From positions 42,731,897-42,795,896 of the forward strand of contig CM064572.1 of NCBI GenBank assembly GCA_032716605.1: DNA of 64,000 nucleotides, in the 5' to 3' direction. The position numbers and the translations under genes are program-made. Source of the stretch: Paralithodes platypus (Eukaryota > Arthropoda > Malacostraca > Decapoda > Lithodidae). The notes below the pieces were generated by a model that saw nothing but the letters and a program-made list of their open reading frames with translations, had not been told where the DNA came from and did no database searches. Positions 24,291 through 34,724 of this stretch are shown piece by piece (within the stretch, counting starts at the first letter, position 1; the number at the start of each line of letters is the position of its first letter).

Positions 24291-24410
24291 ACTTCCATAT
24301 ATCCTTCCTAATCTGAATAAACTTGTCTAATGTTAGCCAGAACGCGTCATGATCTTCAATGGGTTTACTGCCACGACCACCATCCTGAACACACCCTTAA
24401 CCCTTCAAGA

Positions 24411-24614
24411 TCCCTTAAATAACAGGCTCTCTATTGCTCGCCACGAAAAATATCGACATTTAAATGACACGAAAAATCCTAATATTGAGAACGAAATGGG
24501 ACAAAAATATTTAAATTGACAAAATAATGAGCCGAACGTCATAATATCTGAACACTAATGGGGTTAAACATGAAGAAGAAGGAGGACCAGAAAAACGATC
24601 CATCTCCCTTAATC
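24411..24614 (-). mobile_element. MITE family A, partial, inverted
   Basis: The half from 'aacaggctctctattgctcgcc' to 'gatccatctcccttaa' is present. The TTAAGGG start and gacctccatc half are missing. Confidence 0.7.
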
Positions 24615-24710
24615 TGTATAGCATAGTCTAATGATAGCCAGAATGAACTGCCATAATGCGTCACAGTCTTGAAAGGGTTAAGCCAATTACAATGTGAAAG
24701 GAACAATGCA

Positions 24711-24920
24711 TTAACCCTTGCAGTACCGGTGACGTAGTTTTGTATTGGATTTCAGCTACATTTAGACGATTTTACGAAGCTTAGAAAGGATATGTGATAG
24801 CTAAAAAGATGAATTGAGAGTCTGTAACATTTTCATTGATAGACGTCCTTCCTAAGCTGAATAAAATGGTGTAGTAGTTGTCAGAATATAACAAACAGGA
24901 TGTCACCGATACAGAAATGG
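24711..24920. mobile_element. MITE family C
   Basis: The left end 'ttaacccttgcagtaccggtgacgt' and the degraded right end 'ggatgtcaccgatacagaaatgg' form the family C inverted repeat. The interior has 'catttagacgatttt', 'agcttagaaaggat' and 'cttcctaagctgaataaaat'. The right TTAA is lost. Confidence 0.75.
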
Positions 24921-25287
24921 TTATCTCAGCAGCATCAGCTAAACCTTTCCTGAAAAGGTTCTCAACATACCAACTGCGCAAAACTGTGCAAACAAGAGGT
25001 CAAGTTGAGAGAGGGAAGGGGATAGTGGCGTGCCCCCCCCCCCCCCCCCCCTTAAAAATGTAGGATATGGGAGTGGCGGATATGCAGTGTGGAGAGATGC
25101 CACTACTTTCTATATGTCATCCAATGTTGTGACATTTCCCGGCACTGGCATGGTACTTGAAGCTTTGTATTTATTTATTTTTATTTTGTTTTATTATATT
25201 TTTGTTTTTTTGTTTTTTGTACACACGTTTAAATATCTTGCTTTCCGACAGGCTTGTCGCAGTTCCTGGGGTAATATCCATGTACAG
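24921..25287. other. Unassigned stretch with poly-C run
   Basis: A C-run lies at about 25033-25051 and T-rich DNA at 25165-25225. No coding sequence or repeat family is recognised. Confidence 0.4.
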
Positions 25288-25495
25288 TAAAGGCGGTGTT
25301 ATACGAGCGATCTTTCCGTCAACTTTTACGAGCAATTATAGTCTGACAGCTATGAAATTTAAGTTTTGAATATATCAAACTAGCTAACATAATTTATTTT
25401 GGATCCCAATGCGAAAAAGCCTCAAAATAGTACGAGCAAAAAATTGCTCATCGAAAATTACCGGAAAATGCGCTCGTGTGACACTGGCTTAAGTC
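25288..25495. mobile_element. MITE family E, complete (~206 bp)
   Basis: The left end (ggcggtgttatacgagcga) and the inverted right end (cgctcgtgtgacactggc) match imperfectly. The subterminal 'gagcaaaaaattgctc' and 'gaaaattaccggaaaa' blocks are shared with the half copy near 47460. Confidence 0.65.
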
Positions 25496-25627
25496 TAGAT
25501 TCTCGGGTTATCTCAAAACGGGAAATAATAATTATATCCCCCACAACCAGCCCCCACGCACGCCCAACCAACACACAAGAGCATCCCTAAAGTCCTAAAG
25601 TCCCTACCGAAAACAATAGTTAGTTAG

Positions 25628-25973
25628 TTAAGGGGAGATGGGCCGTTTGTCTAGTCCCCTTTCTCCCTCATGCTTATCCGCATTATTTTTTTAGATTTTA
25701 GGACGTTCGGCCTATTAGTTTGTCGATTTTGTTTCTTTTTCACTATTAAGACCTTTCGTGCCATTTATGAGTCGATTTTTTTCTGTCGAGTGAAAGCAAG
25801 CCTGTAATTTTAAGAGTAATCGGCCTTTGGCCGCGAAATTTTTCTCCCGAAATATGTACAAATTTAAATTCTAGGGTTTGTTTTTTTACAGGTTGATGGA
25901 GGTCTAGGGAGGAAATTTAAAAATAATATATAGATAAAACAAAAAGTTAATACATACGCACATCTCCCCTTAA
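25628..25973 (+). mobile_element. MITE family A, best-defined termini
   Basis: TTAAGGGGAGATG at 25628 is mirrored exactly by CATCTCCCCTTAA ending at 25973, a 13-bp perfect inverted repeat including TTAA. The interior is the standard family A series, with one T-rich replacement near 25730. This copy defines the element ends. Confidence 0.88.
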
Positions 25974-26228
25974 AATATGATTTCAGAGGCTGTCAACCCT
26001 ATTGGATTATTCAGCCAGCACACTGAAAGTCAAGAATAGCGTCAGGACTGGAGCCCCTTTTCGAGAACTCCAGTCTCTTGTGCCACAATGCATTCCTGGA
26101 CTTCAGATAATGTTCAGAATTCGAGTGAAAAGAAAAGCTCGGATAACTATTTTCAAATTCCGAAAATATAGGTTTTCCTCGAAACAATTGTCAGATTAAG
26201 TTCAAAATTCGGAGTATTAGTAAATGCT

Positions 26229-26772
26229 AATACAGGGGAAGAGGGTTGTAGGAACGCTAAAAGCAGTAACAAGAAATAGGGTGGTCAGTATGGAAGTGAA
26301 GAAGTCCTTGCATGACAGTGTGGTAATCCCGACACTGACTTACGGAAGCGAAGCATGGACGTTGGTTGAGAGACTCAGACCAAGAGTGAGAGCAGTGGAA
26401 ATGAATTACTTAAGGAGTGCGTGCGGAGTTACATGGAGGGATAGACAGACTAATGAGGAAGTAAGAAGGAGGTGTGGTGTGGAGGTAGATGTGCTGGAAA
26501 GTGTGAAAAGGAACAACTTGAGATGGTTCGGCCATATGGAACGTATGGAAAGCGAGAGAATGACTAAGAGGGTGTATGAGAGCGAGGTGGAGGGACAGAG
26601 GGGGAGAGGTAGACCGAATATGAGGTGGAAGGATGGAGTGAGGAAGTACATGAACGAAGGTGGTGCTGGTTGGGAGGAGGGGCGTCGACTGACTGGGGAC
26701 AGAGGTGCATGGGGGCGGTTCGTTCGTGGCCACCCCTTCGGGGATCACGGCGTCAGGCAATAGATAGATAGA
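26229..26772 (+). mobile_element. RTE/CFDP2-like LINE, 5'-truncated, with target duplication
   Basis: The inserted segment encodes the C-terminal ~178 residues downstream of the reverse transcriptase. Recognisable phrases are TYGSEAWTL, RPRVRAVEMNYLRSACG, RRRCGVEVDVLESVKR, LRWFGHMERM and the basic RGRGRPNMRWKDG, ending at a stop at 26761-26763. The 3' end is a TAGA repeat. The 11-bp sequence TAGTAAATGCT flanks both sides (26218-26228 and 26773-26783), a clean target-site duplication. The frame is open through the whole fragment, so the insertion is fairly young. Confidence 0.92.
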
Positions 26773-26783
26773 TAGTAAATGCT

Positions 26784-27204
26784 TTCTGGAAATCCATTAT
26801 CAGATTATTGTCACCTGTCGAACAAAATCAAACATTTTCAAAATTCGAGTAACTGTAAATAGACTCGGAGCTTTTTATCAGATTAAATTCGGATTTCTCG
26901 GAGTTTGTGATAACATTTATTTTTACAAATGTTGTGACGGAGTTTTGAATGATTTAACTCATAGTACATAATTGTCATATAAACGAAGACCAGACCGCAT
27001 TTTATATACAATGGTCTGGTTATTGTTAGCTGATTTAAAAAAAATATATATATATATTGTGGGAGTACGAGGGCAAATCAAAATATATTTTGCCCCTTTG
27101 ATTAATCAAGATCCTTTCAAAGTTGCATACCATCGCCAAATGAGAATACAAGTAAAATATGAGATGGCGTCATATATCCTCAAGTATGAAGGATTCAATT
27201 TAAT
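26784..27204. other. Host sequence around the LINE insertion, unassigned
   Basis: Phrases such as 'caaaattcgagta', 'tcagatta' and 'ctcggag' occur on both sides of the 26.2-26.8 kb insertion. The target may itself be a degenerate inverted-repeat element; the evidence is weak. Confidence 0.3.
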
Positions 27205-27345
27205 GTTGTTGCCAATATTAAGATCTGTTCATGCAATTTAGGTGATAGCGAGCCTGTATTATAAGAGGAAGTGGGTTTCGTCCGGGACTAAAACAAATAA
27301 ATTAATATATGAAATAATAGACTAACATACCAGCCACTGTCCCCT
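27205..27345 (+). mobile_element. MITE family A, internally deleted fragment
   Basis: It carries 'ccaatattaagatc', 'gtgatagcgagcctgta', 'agaggaagtggg', then 'aatagactaacataccagccactgtccccttaa'. The right end is good and the left half is missing. Confidence 0.65.
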
Positions 27346-27371
27346 TAATGTCACAAATGAATGGGACCACC

Positions 27372-28434
<1,063 letters not shown>

Positions 28435-28666
28435 AGGTTAGGTTATCACACCTGGTAGCCTATTTCTGCGAATTTCAATTTTATTATTTTCGGTTAGGCT
28501 ATTCAACGCTGGTAGCCTATTATTGCGTATTTCAATTTAAAAAAAAAAACTTTTGGTTAGGCTATCGCCCCTGGAAGCCTAATTCTGCGTATCTCAACAT
28601 TTTTGTTTTCGGTTAGGCTATCACCCCTGATAACCTATTTCTGCGTATTTCAGCATATTTGTTTTC
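28435..28666 (+). promoter_or_regulatory. Four tandem ~57-bp monomers in the LINE 5' UTR
   Basis: Four successive units start at about 28436, 28492, 28555 and 28611. Each reads GGTTAGGCTATC, then CCTGGTAGCCTATT, then CTGCGTATTTCAA, then a T- or A-rich spacer ending TTTTC. Position directly upstream of ORF1 and monomer structure resemble promoter monomers of some L1 elements. Promoter activity is inferred, not seen. Confidence 0.7.
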
Positions 28667-28752
28667 GGTTGAAGTGATTGAAGTGTTTTTAAAGTGAGTG
28701 AAGTGTTTTTAAAGTGAGTGAATTGTTTTTTAAGTGAGTGAAGTGATCTAAA
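28667..28752 (+). repeat. Short GAAGTG/AAGTGAGTG repeats before ORF1
   Basis: About four imperfect units of 'gaagtgtttttaaagtgagt' fill the gap between the 57-bp monomers and the ORF1 start. Confidence 0.85.
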
Positions 28753-28768
28753 GAAAGTGACTGTCACC

Positions 28769-29806
28769 ATGCCTCGCGCTTGTGCGAACTGCGCCGGTAG
28801 GTTTGGTGAGTCCATGTTTGCTACTATCGAACTTCAAGTCTGCCGGCTCTGCCAGCAACGAGAGAATTTTACAGTGAAATTAGATGAAGCCTACAACAAG
28901 ATCAACGTCCTCACCATGAAGCTGGAATCACTCCAAGAGTTTGTAACACTCAACGATGGAGTACCACAAACTTCAATTGTCACCGCAACTCCAGCAGCCA
29001 CCAACGCCCCAACGTCAACTGCCAACAATTCAACGCCTACAGTAGCCACTTCAGCTGATGTTTCCGATACTCAAGATACAAATAGCGACTCTCTTCCCCC
29101 TCAAGACAACTTCCGTGTCGTGAGGAACAACATTTGCCCCAAGACCAGGAAACACATACCGATTACCGAGTGTCAAAACCGTTTCCAGATACTCGCAGAC
29201 TCAGATGACGAAGAGGAAATAGAAGAAGTCCGGCTCGTGGGAGACTCGATGATACGTGGTCAGCTCACAGAGTTTTGCGCCAGGGCACCTAAGACCAGGA
29301 AGCGTTTTTGTATCCCTGGTGGTGGTGTGGATGACGTAGTTGCAGCAGTTGACGAAGTATCAAAGCTGGCCCCTGCTAATACAATGTACGTCATCCACGT
29401 TGGATCCAACAATGTACAGCGAACCCGGTCGGAAGATTTGCTTTTAAAGTACCAGCAGCTGATCAAGTCATTTAAGGAGAAGTCATCAAGGATCATCGTC
29501 TCAGTAATCGTCCCCCGGCTCGGTGTAGAGAGCCGATTTTACAACATAGCCACCAGCACAAATCGTTGTCTAGCAAACCTCTGCAGGAAGGAGAACGTGG
29601 GATTCGTCGACACCTGGGACAATTTCTACTACGATGACTATTTGTTTTCGGACGATGGAGTTCATCTGAACCAGGTGGGAGCAGCACGTTTTGGGCGTCT
29701 TCTCAACGATGCGGTGAAGGATTTTCGGAGAAGAAATCGACTCAGCACAGGACAACCAGGAAGGAGGACCGAAGACAGCGAGGACCGCAACCTACAAAGG
29801 AATTAA
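28769..29806 (+). CDS. CR1 ORF1 protein: zinc finger, coiled region and SGNH/GDSL esterase
   Basis: An intact 345-residue frame starts at an ATG in a good context (caccATGcc). Residues 5-28 contain Cys5-x2-Cys8-x16-Cys25-x2-Cys28, a likely zinc finger. Residues 33-60 are heptad-like and may oligomerise, and 65-115 are a Ser/Thr/Ala-rich linker. Residues 154-312 fit an SGNH hydrolase: block I GDS with the presumed nucleophile Ser160, Gly-rich PGGG at 183-186, GSNN at 212-215 where GxND is usual, and DGVHLN at 296-301 with the presumed catalytic His299. Esterase-bearing ORF1 proteins are known in CR1-clade LINEs; they probably bind the element RNA and may act on lipids or membranes. The basic tail (after 318) may bind nucleic acid. 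ORF2 follows 98 nt downstream. Confidence 0.9.
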   Translation: MPRACANCAGRFGESMFATIELQVCRLCQQRENFTVKLDEAYNKINVLTMKLESLQEFVTLNDGVPQTSIVTATPAATNAPTSTANNSTPTVATSADVSDTQDTNSDSLPPQDNFRVVRNNICPKTRKHIPITECQNRFQILADSDDEEEIEEVRLVGDSMIRGQLTEFCARAPKTRKRFCIPGGGVDDVVAAVDEVSKLAPANTMYVIHVGSNNVQRTRSEDLLLKYQQLIKSFKEKSSRIIVSVIVPRLGVESRFYNIATSTNRCLANLCRKENVGFVDTWDNFYYDDYLFSDDGVHLNQVGAARFGRLLNDAVKDFRRRNRLSTGQPGRRTEDSEDRNLQRN

Positions 29807-29904
29807 ATACTAATCCGTCAAGAACCGCGAATTTGGATAAAGCTCCACCAACACGACCCAAATTCAAAACCGTCAGGGATAACGACCGAGGACCGAGGAC
29901 AGCC

Positions 29905-32784
29905 ATGAATGTAAATGTAGATCCGACCAGAACCAAAAATTCGATGAAAGAACGTTCTGCGAGTTCTAAAACCGCAACTTTAAAGGTTTTCTATGCAAAC
30001 GCTCGTAGCATACGCAATACATTTTCAGATTTAGAGGAACTAGTGTTTACAGAAAATTATGATGTGATTGGCATAACAGAATCTTGGCTCAATACAGAAG
30101 ATAGAGACTTTTTAGCAGAGTATTCACTTCCCGGTTATGTAATGTTTGAGAACAGCCGAATAAATAAAAATGGAGGTGGCGTTTTATTTTATATCAAAGA
30201 AAGTCTTAACCCGACCCTCGTGTCAAAACCTCAAATTGTGAACGTCGACACATCTTTTGTGCTAATAAAGAATAATAAAGGTACAAAATAATACTTGCGT
30301 TAATATACAGACCTCCAGCTCAATCAGTGCAAACTGACCGAGAAATTTACGAACAAATTGCAGATGTAAGTAACTCACAAGATACCGTAATTTTTGGCGA
30401 CTTTAATTTACCTGTGACCAAGTGGGGCGATACTCTTACTTCACACTCCGGACATGACTTGTATACGAACTTGCAAGAGAGTTCGCTTTATCAATTTGTT
30501 CGAACGCCGACCCGTGGTAATAACGTTCTTGACATTGTACTTGCAACAAAAGAAGAATTGATAGAGAATTTGAATGTTGGTGATGAATTCAGTAACAGCG
30601 ACCATCGTACGATAACTTTCACTTTAAAGTTTACTAGTAACGAACCAAATAGTAGCATCGAAAAAGTCCCTAATTTCAAGAAAGCAAACTTCCATAAACT
30701 TAGAGCTATGTTTAAAGAAACTGACTGGAGCTTTTTAATTAACAATAACGACATAAATACATCTTGGAAGTTATTCGAAACCACTTACCTAAAAGCAGTG
30801 CAAGACTGCATACCATCGAAAATACGGCGTCCAGGCCATAATAATAAGCCCAAATGGTGGAATAAAGATATTTCAAACTGCCTGCTTGCTAAAAAATTTG
30901 CTAATGATAGATTAAAATCCTCACAAAATGACGAAGAACGGGTGAAATTTGTAGAGCTACGACGCAAAGCCAAAAAAGTTAATTAAGCAAAGTAAAAAGA
31001 CCTTAGAGTTACATATTGCGAATCAAAGTAAAACAAACCCGAAAGAATTCTATAGTTATATCAGAAAGAAAAAAGTAGTTACTTCAACTGTTGGACCGTT
31101 AGTCGATGAAAAAGGAGAATACACCAAAGACGAAGTACAAATGAGTAATGCCCTCAATACCTTCTTTGCATCAGTTTTTACAACAGAAGACCTCAGTGAT
31201 ATCCCTACACCATCGCAGATTCAGATTGATAATTCAGATGTTCTAAACAATATCACCGTTACAGAGAGAGAAGTATTGAATTGTTTAGATAAACTCAAGG
31301 TAAATAAAACTCCAGGACCTGATACAATCTCGCCTAGAGTTCTAAAGGAAGCTAAGAATGAGCTCTCCAAACCACTGACATTACTATTCAATAAATCCTT
31401 GCAGTCTGGAACTATGCCTGATCAGTGGAAGCTAGCCAACGTAACACCGATATTCAAAAAAGGCAGCAAATCCCTACCCAGTAACTATCGTCCAATTAGC
31501 TTAACCTCAGTTGTATGTAAAATGTTAGAAACGGTCATACGAGACAGACTCGTAAATCACTTAGAGGAAAATAACATACTTAAAGATACTCAACACGGCT
31601 TTCGTAAAAAACGTTCCTGTTTAACAAACCTCTTAGACTTCTTCCACGATATCCTCAACCTCTACGATGAGAGTAAAGCTGTAGATATTATATACCTTGA
31701 TTTTCAAAAGGCCTTTGACAAAGTTCCCCACAAACGTTTACTGCTAAAACTAAAAGCGCATGGAATACAAGACTGTGTGTTGAAATGGATAGAAAATTGG
31801 CTCAGCAACAGAAAGCAAAGGGTAGTCATAAACGGTAAGGCATCTAAATGGACCAATGTAAGTAGCGGGGTACCCCAGGGATCGGTACTAGGACCAATTC
31901 TCTTTCTAATTTACATCAACGACATAGATGAGGGTCTCACCTGCACAATCTCAAAATTTGCTGACGATACAAAAATTGCAAATAGCGTACTCTCAAAAGA
32001 ACAAGTTGACGATATGCAACACAATCTAGATAAATTGTCATGTTGGGCCCAAATTTGGCAAATGAGTTTCAATGCGGATAAATGTAAAGTACTACATGTC
32101 GGATACCTAAATGAGAAAGCAAACTATTCGATGAATGGCACTCAGCTTAAGAATGTAAACAGAGAAACTGATCTGGGAGTAACAATATCGAGTAACCTAA
32201 AACCGAGTCAACAATGTTCAGAAGTTGTTAAGAAGGCAAACAAAATAATTGGCTTTATAGGCAGGTCATTTGAGCATAAATCCAAAGAAGTTATCCTAAC
32301 CCTTTACAATTCCTTAGTCCGCCCTCTTCTGGAATACTGCGTTCAATCCTGGTGCCCTTATTACCAAAAAGATATAAACAAGCTAGAACGAGTTCAACGT
32401 AGAGTTACCAAAATGATACCTAGCCTAAGGAACAAACCATACGAAGAGCGTCTTAGAGAATTAAATCTATTTCCTTTAACCCAGCGCAGATTAAGAGGCG
32501 ACTTAATTCAAGTGTTCAAAATCATCAAAGGCATCGACAATATGAACTGTAGTAAGTACTTCACTATCGACCAATCTAATTACACGCGGGGAAACGGTTG
32601 CAAAATTATTGGTAAATCTTTTAACTCGCATGAATCTAAGAATTTCTTCTTCAATCGAGTTGTCAACTTGTGGAATGGGCTTCCCCGAGACGTTATAGAC
32701 TGCAGCACCGTTGATTCATTTAAATTCCGCCTAGACAAATATCTCGCATCAAACCCGCGACTGACTGCGTTTGTAAATGAATAA
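29905..32784 (+). pseudogene. CR1 ORF2: endonuclease-reverse transcriptase, two frameshifts
   Basis: The first in-frame ATGs are at 29905 and 29944. The endonuclease domain (NARSIRNTFSDLE, ITESWLN, FGDFNLP, SNSDHRT) spans about 29980-30780 and the RT (KTPGPDTISP, YRPISLTSV, GFRKKRSC, YLDFQKAFDKVPHKR, SSGVPQGSVLGP, FADD at 31957-31968) about 31270-32100. The CR1 C-terminal region ends with NPRLTAFVNE at 32784. One missing A near 30289 and one extra A near 30974 break the frame, both in A-runs, so few changes separate this copy from an active ancestor. The catalytic FADD and the endonuclease motifs are intact. Confidence 0.94.
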
Positions 32785-32836
32785 CTTTATCCTCCCCTCA
32801 GTTACTAACCCATATGTCCCCTACTAACTTCCTAGT

Positions 32837-32856
32837 CCTGCCACGTTAGTGGCAGG
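32837..32856 (+). promoter_or_regulatory. 3'-UTR stem-loop of the subfamily A LINE
   Basis: CCTGCCAC and GTGGCAGG pair perfectly around a GTTA loop (8-bp stem). The 14-kb copy has the same stem with a different loop sequence (near 13951-13970). Hairpins near the 3' end of CR1/L2-type elements are thought to guide RT recognition; that role here is inferred. Confidence 0.6.
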
Positions 32857-32991
32857 GCAGTAGTTCCCTTTCCAATGTTCCCTTACCCACTCTAAACCAC
32901 TGTTTGGACACTTGATCCTCAGTGTTTTGGAGGACAAGCAGCCTAGAAGGGTCACTAGACCTGTTGTTGCTTGATTTCCTTTGTACTCCTT

Positions 32992-32999
<8 letters not shown>

Positions 33000-33032
<33 letters not shown>
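33000..33032. repeat. (CT)n microsatellite at LINE 3' end
   Basis: The CT tract begins inside the final TTTGTACTC of the LINE tail, so it may have been seeded from it. Confidence 0.95.
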
Positions 33033-33035
<3 letters not shown>

Positions 33036-33196
33036 GATTGCCACTTTTCTAGGGTGAACGGGCTTGTACAAGGGCCTGTGATCACTACAACCCAACAACG
33101 ATCACTCTCCATTTTCACGTCATTTTTACTAGGGTCAGCCGTTCATTCTGTCGCTTTTTTCATTCTGTCGCTTTCATTCTGTCGGGTTCTGAAGGG

Positions 33197-33338
33197 TTAA
33201 ACCCTTTTTGTACCGGCGACGTCTTTTTCATCCTATTCTGGCAACTACTAGACGATTGTATTCAGCTTGGGAAGGACGTTTACCCATTCAAAGGCTACAG
33301 ACTATCTCAATTAATGCAGGTATAGGCGTTGACATAAA
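33197..33338. mobile_element. MITE family C, truncated
   Basis: 'ttaaacccttttttgtaccgg'-like left end, then 'cgacgtctttttcatcctattctggcaactac', 'agcttgggaaggac' and 'ggctacagactatctcaattaat'. The right end is replaced by the next copy, which starts immediately after. Confidence 0.75.
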
Positions 33339-33553
33339 ACCCCTTCTGTACCGGAGACGTCTTTATTCATTCTATTCTGGCAACGACTAAACGATTGTAT
33401 TCAGCTTAGGAAGGACGTCTACCAATTTAAAGGTTACAGACTATCTCAATTAATCCTTTTAGCTACCATATATCCTTCCAATGCTTTATGCAATCCTCTA
33501 AATGTAGCTGAAATAAAATAAAAAAAAACGTCACTGGTACAGAAAGGGTTAAA
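33338..33553. mobile_element. MITE family C, nearly complete
   Basis: It runs from 'aaccccttctgtaccggagacg' to 'cgtcactggtacagaaagggttaa', with inverted ends of about 24 bp. It is tandem to the truncated copy on its left. Confidence 0.8.
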
Positions 33554-33659
33554 CACATTGTTTCTATACCTGTTATAATAAATAAAGTTAATATGAAATT
33601 GACTACAGTACTTGCGAGTTTCAGGCTATAAGGAAGTTGGAGCTGCAGACATTCATATT

Positions 33660-33890
33660 TAGTAGAATTACTTTCTATAAGGGGCAGGGGGATAGGAATC
33701 CTCCTCCCCTTGTAAAATTCTTCTACTCAACGAGACAGAAAAAGCGGCGAGGGAACGAGAAAGTGGTCCCGGACCCTGAGAATAGGAACTTTATATATCG
33801 TTTCTGTGGGCCACCCCCAGCAATGGGGTATGTGCCTGAGTACATACATACATACATACATACATACATACATACGTACACACAAACAGA
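33660..33890 (+). mobile_element. Family D inside element F
   Basis: Signature blocks 'ggggcagggggataggaatc', 'gagacagaaaaagcggcgag', 'ggtcccggaccctgag' and 'gtgcctgagta' are followed by a CATA microsatellite at 33840-33875. Confidence 0.75.
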
Positions 33891-33997
33891 CATACATTGT
33901 TGTCTATATTACGGTTGTAGTACATTCATTAGTACACAAAACCCAATTCACCAAAAATGTTATCCATCATAAACCTACATTATTATTGCATTTCTGT

Positions 33998-34205
33998 TTA
34001 ACCCCTTCTGTACCGGTGATATCCTTTTCGCTATATTCTGGCAACAATTAGATGATTTGTTCAGCTTAAGAAGGACGTCTACCGAGTAAAATGCTACAGT
34101 CTATCTCAATTAATCCATTTAGCTACATCATTCTAAACCTTCATACATTCGCTTAAATATAGCTTAAGTCAAATAAAAAGACGTCGCCGGTACAGAAGGG
34201 GTTAA
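33998..34205. mobile_element. MITE family C, complete (208 bp), TTAA-bounded
   Basis: TTAA-CCCCTTCTGTACCGG at 33998 is mirrored by CCGGTACAGAAGGGG-TTAA ending at 34205, giving inverted ends of ~24 bp with few mismatches. TTAA flanks and CCC ends are the hallmarks of piggyBac-type elements, so this is probably a non-autonomous piggyBac derivative. Confidence 0.85.
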
Positions 34206-34384
34206 TAGCAATGTTTACGGTTCCAACTTCCTTATAGCTTGAAACTTGCAAGTGGTCGATTGCTATATTACCATCTACAGATTTGTGGGGCGAAACGTCT
34301 TCCCTTCAGTATTCGAGGGTGCCCAGCTTCATATTATGTTGGCTAGAGTTACACAGTTTTATTCAGCTTAGAAGGAATATACTG

Positions 34385-34550
34385 AAGGGGAGATGGGTCG
34401 TTTTCCTCATATTTAGCCCTATTAGTTTTCAAATGCTAAGACGTTCGGCCTATTATATTGGCGATTTTAAGAACCTCCGCCCCATTTCTTTGCCAATAAT
34501 AAGACTTTCGTGTAATTTAGGTGTCGATTTTTCTTGGCGAGCGATAGCTT
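34385..34550 (+). mobile_element. MITE family A, 3'-truncated
   Basis: It starts GGGGAGATGGGTCG and stops after 'ttcttggcgagcgatagc'. The second half is absent. Confidence 0.75.
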
Positions 34551-34724
34551 AATATTGGTGTTTATCCTACATTTGTCCTAAAACTCGAAACGGAAAGACA
34601 AACCATTTGACACAGAAAGTATCCTGATACTTATGACCGAATAGTTATGATTTTATACAAGCTAGAGCCATAATGATTCCACCTCTCTAACCCCCCCACC
34701 CCCACACACACTCAGACACACAAT

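Larger units (their letters stand above)
28435..32997 (+). mobile_element. CR1-type LINE, near-full-length (subfamily A)
   Basis: This is the most complete copy: a tandem-repeat 5' UTR (28435-28750), intact ORF1 (28769-29806), ORF2 with two single-base frameshifts (29905-32784), a 3' UTR with a stem-loop, and a TTTGTACTCC-type tail ending at about 32997. A (CT)n tract follows the tail directly. Confidence 0.95.
33606..34258. mobile_element. Element F carrying nested family D and family C insertions
   Basis: The left end (cttgcgagtttcaggctata, 33612 onward) and the inverted right end (ccaacttccttatagcttga, 34220 onward) are the F termini. Inside, the F sequence is interrupted first by family D (about 33660-33890) and then by family C (33998-34205), both placed within F interior blocks (acacaaaacccaattcacc, ccatcataaacctacattat, ttgcatttctgtt). 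Confidence 0.7.
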
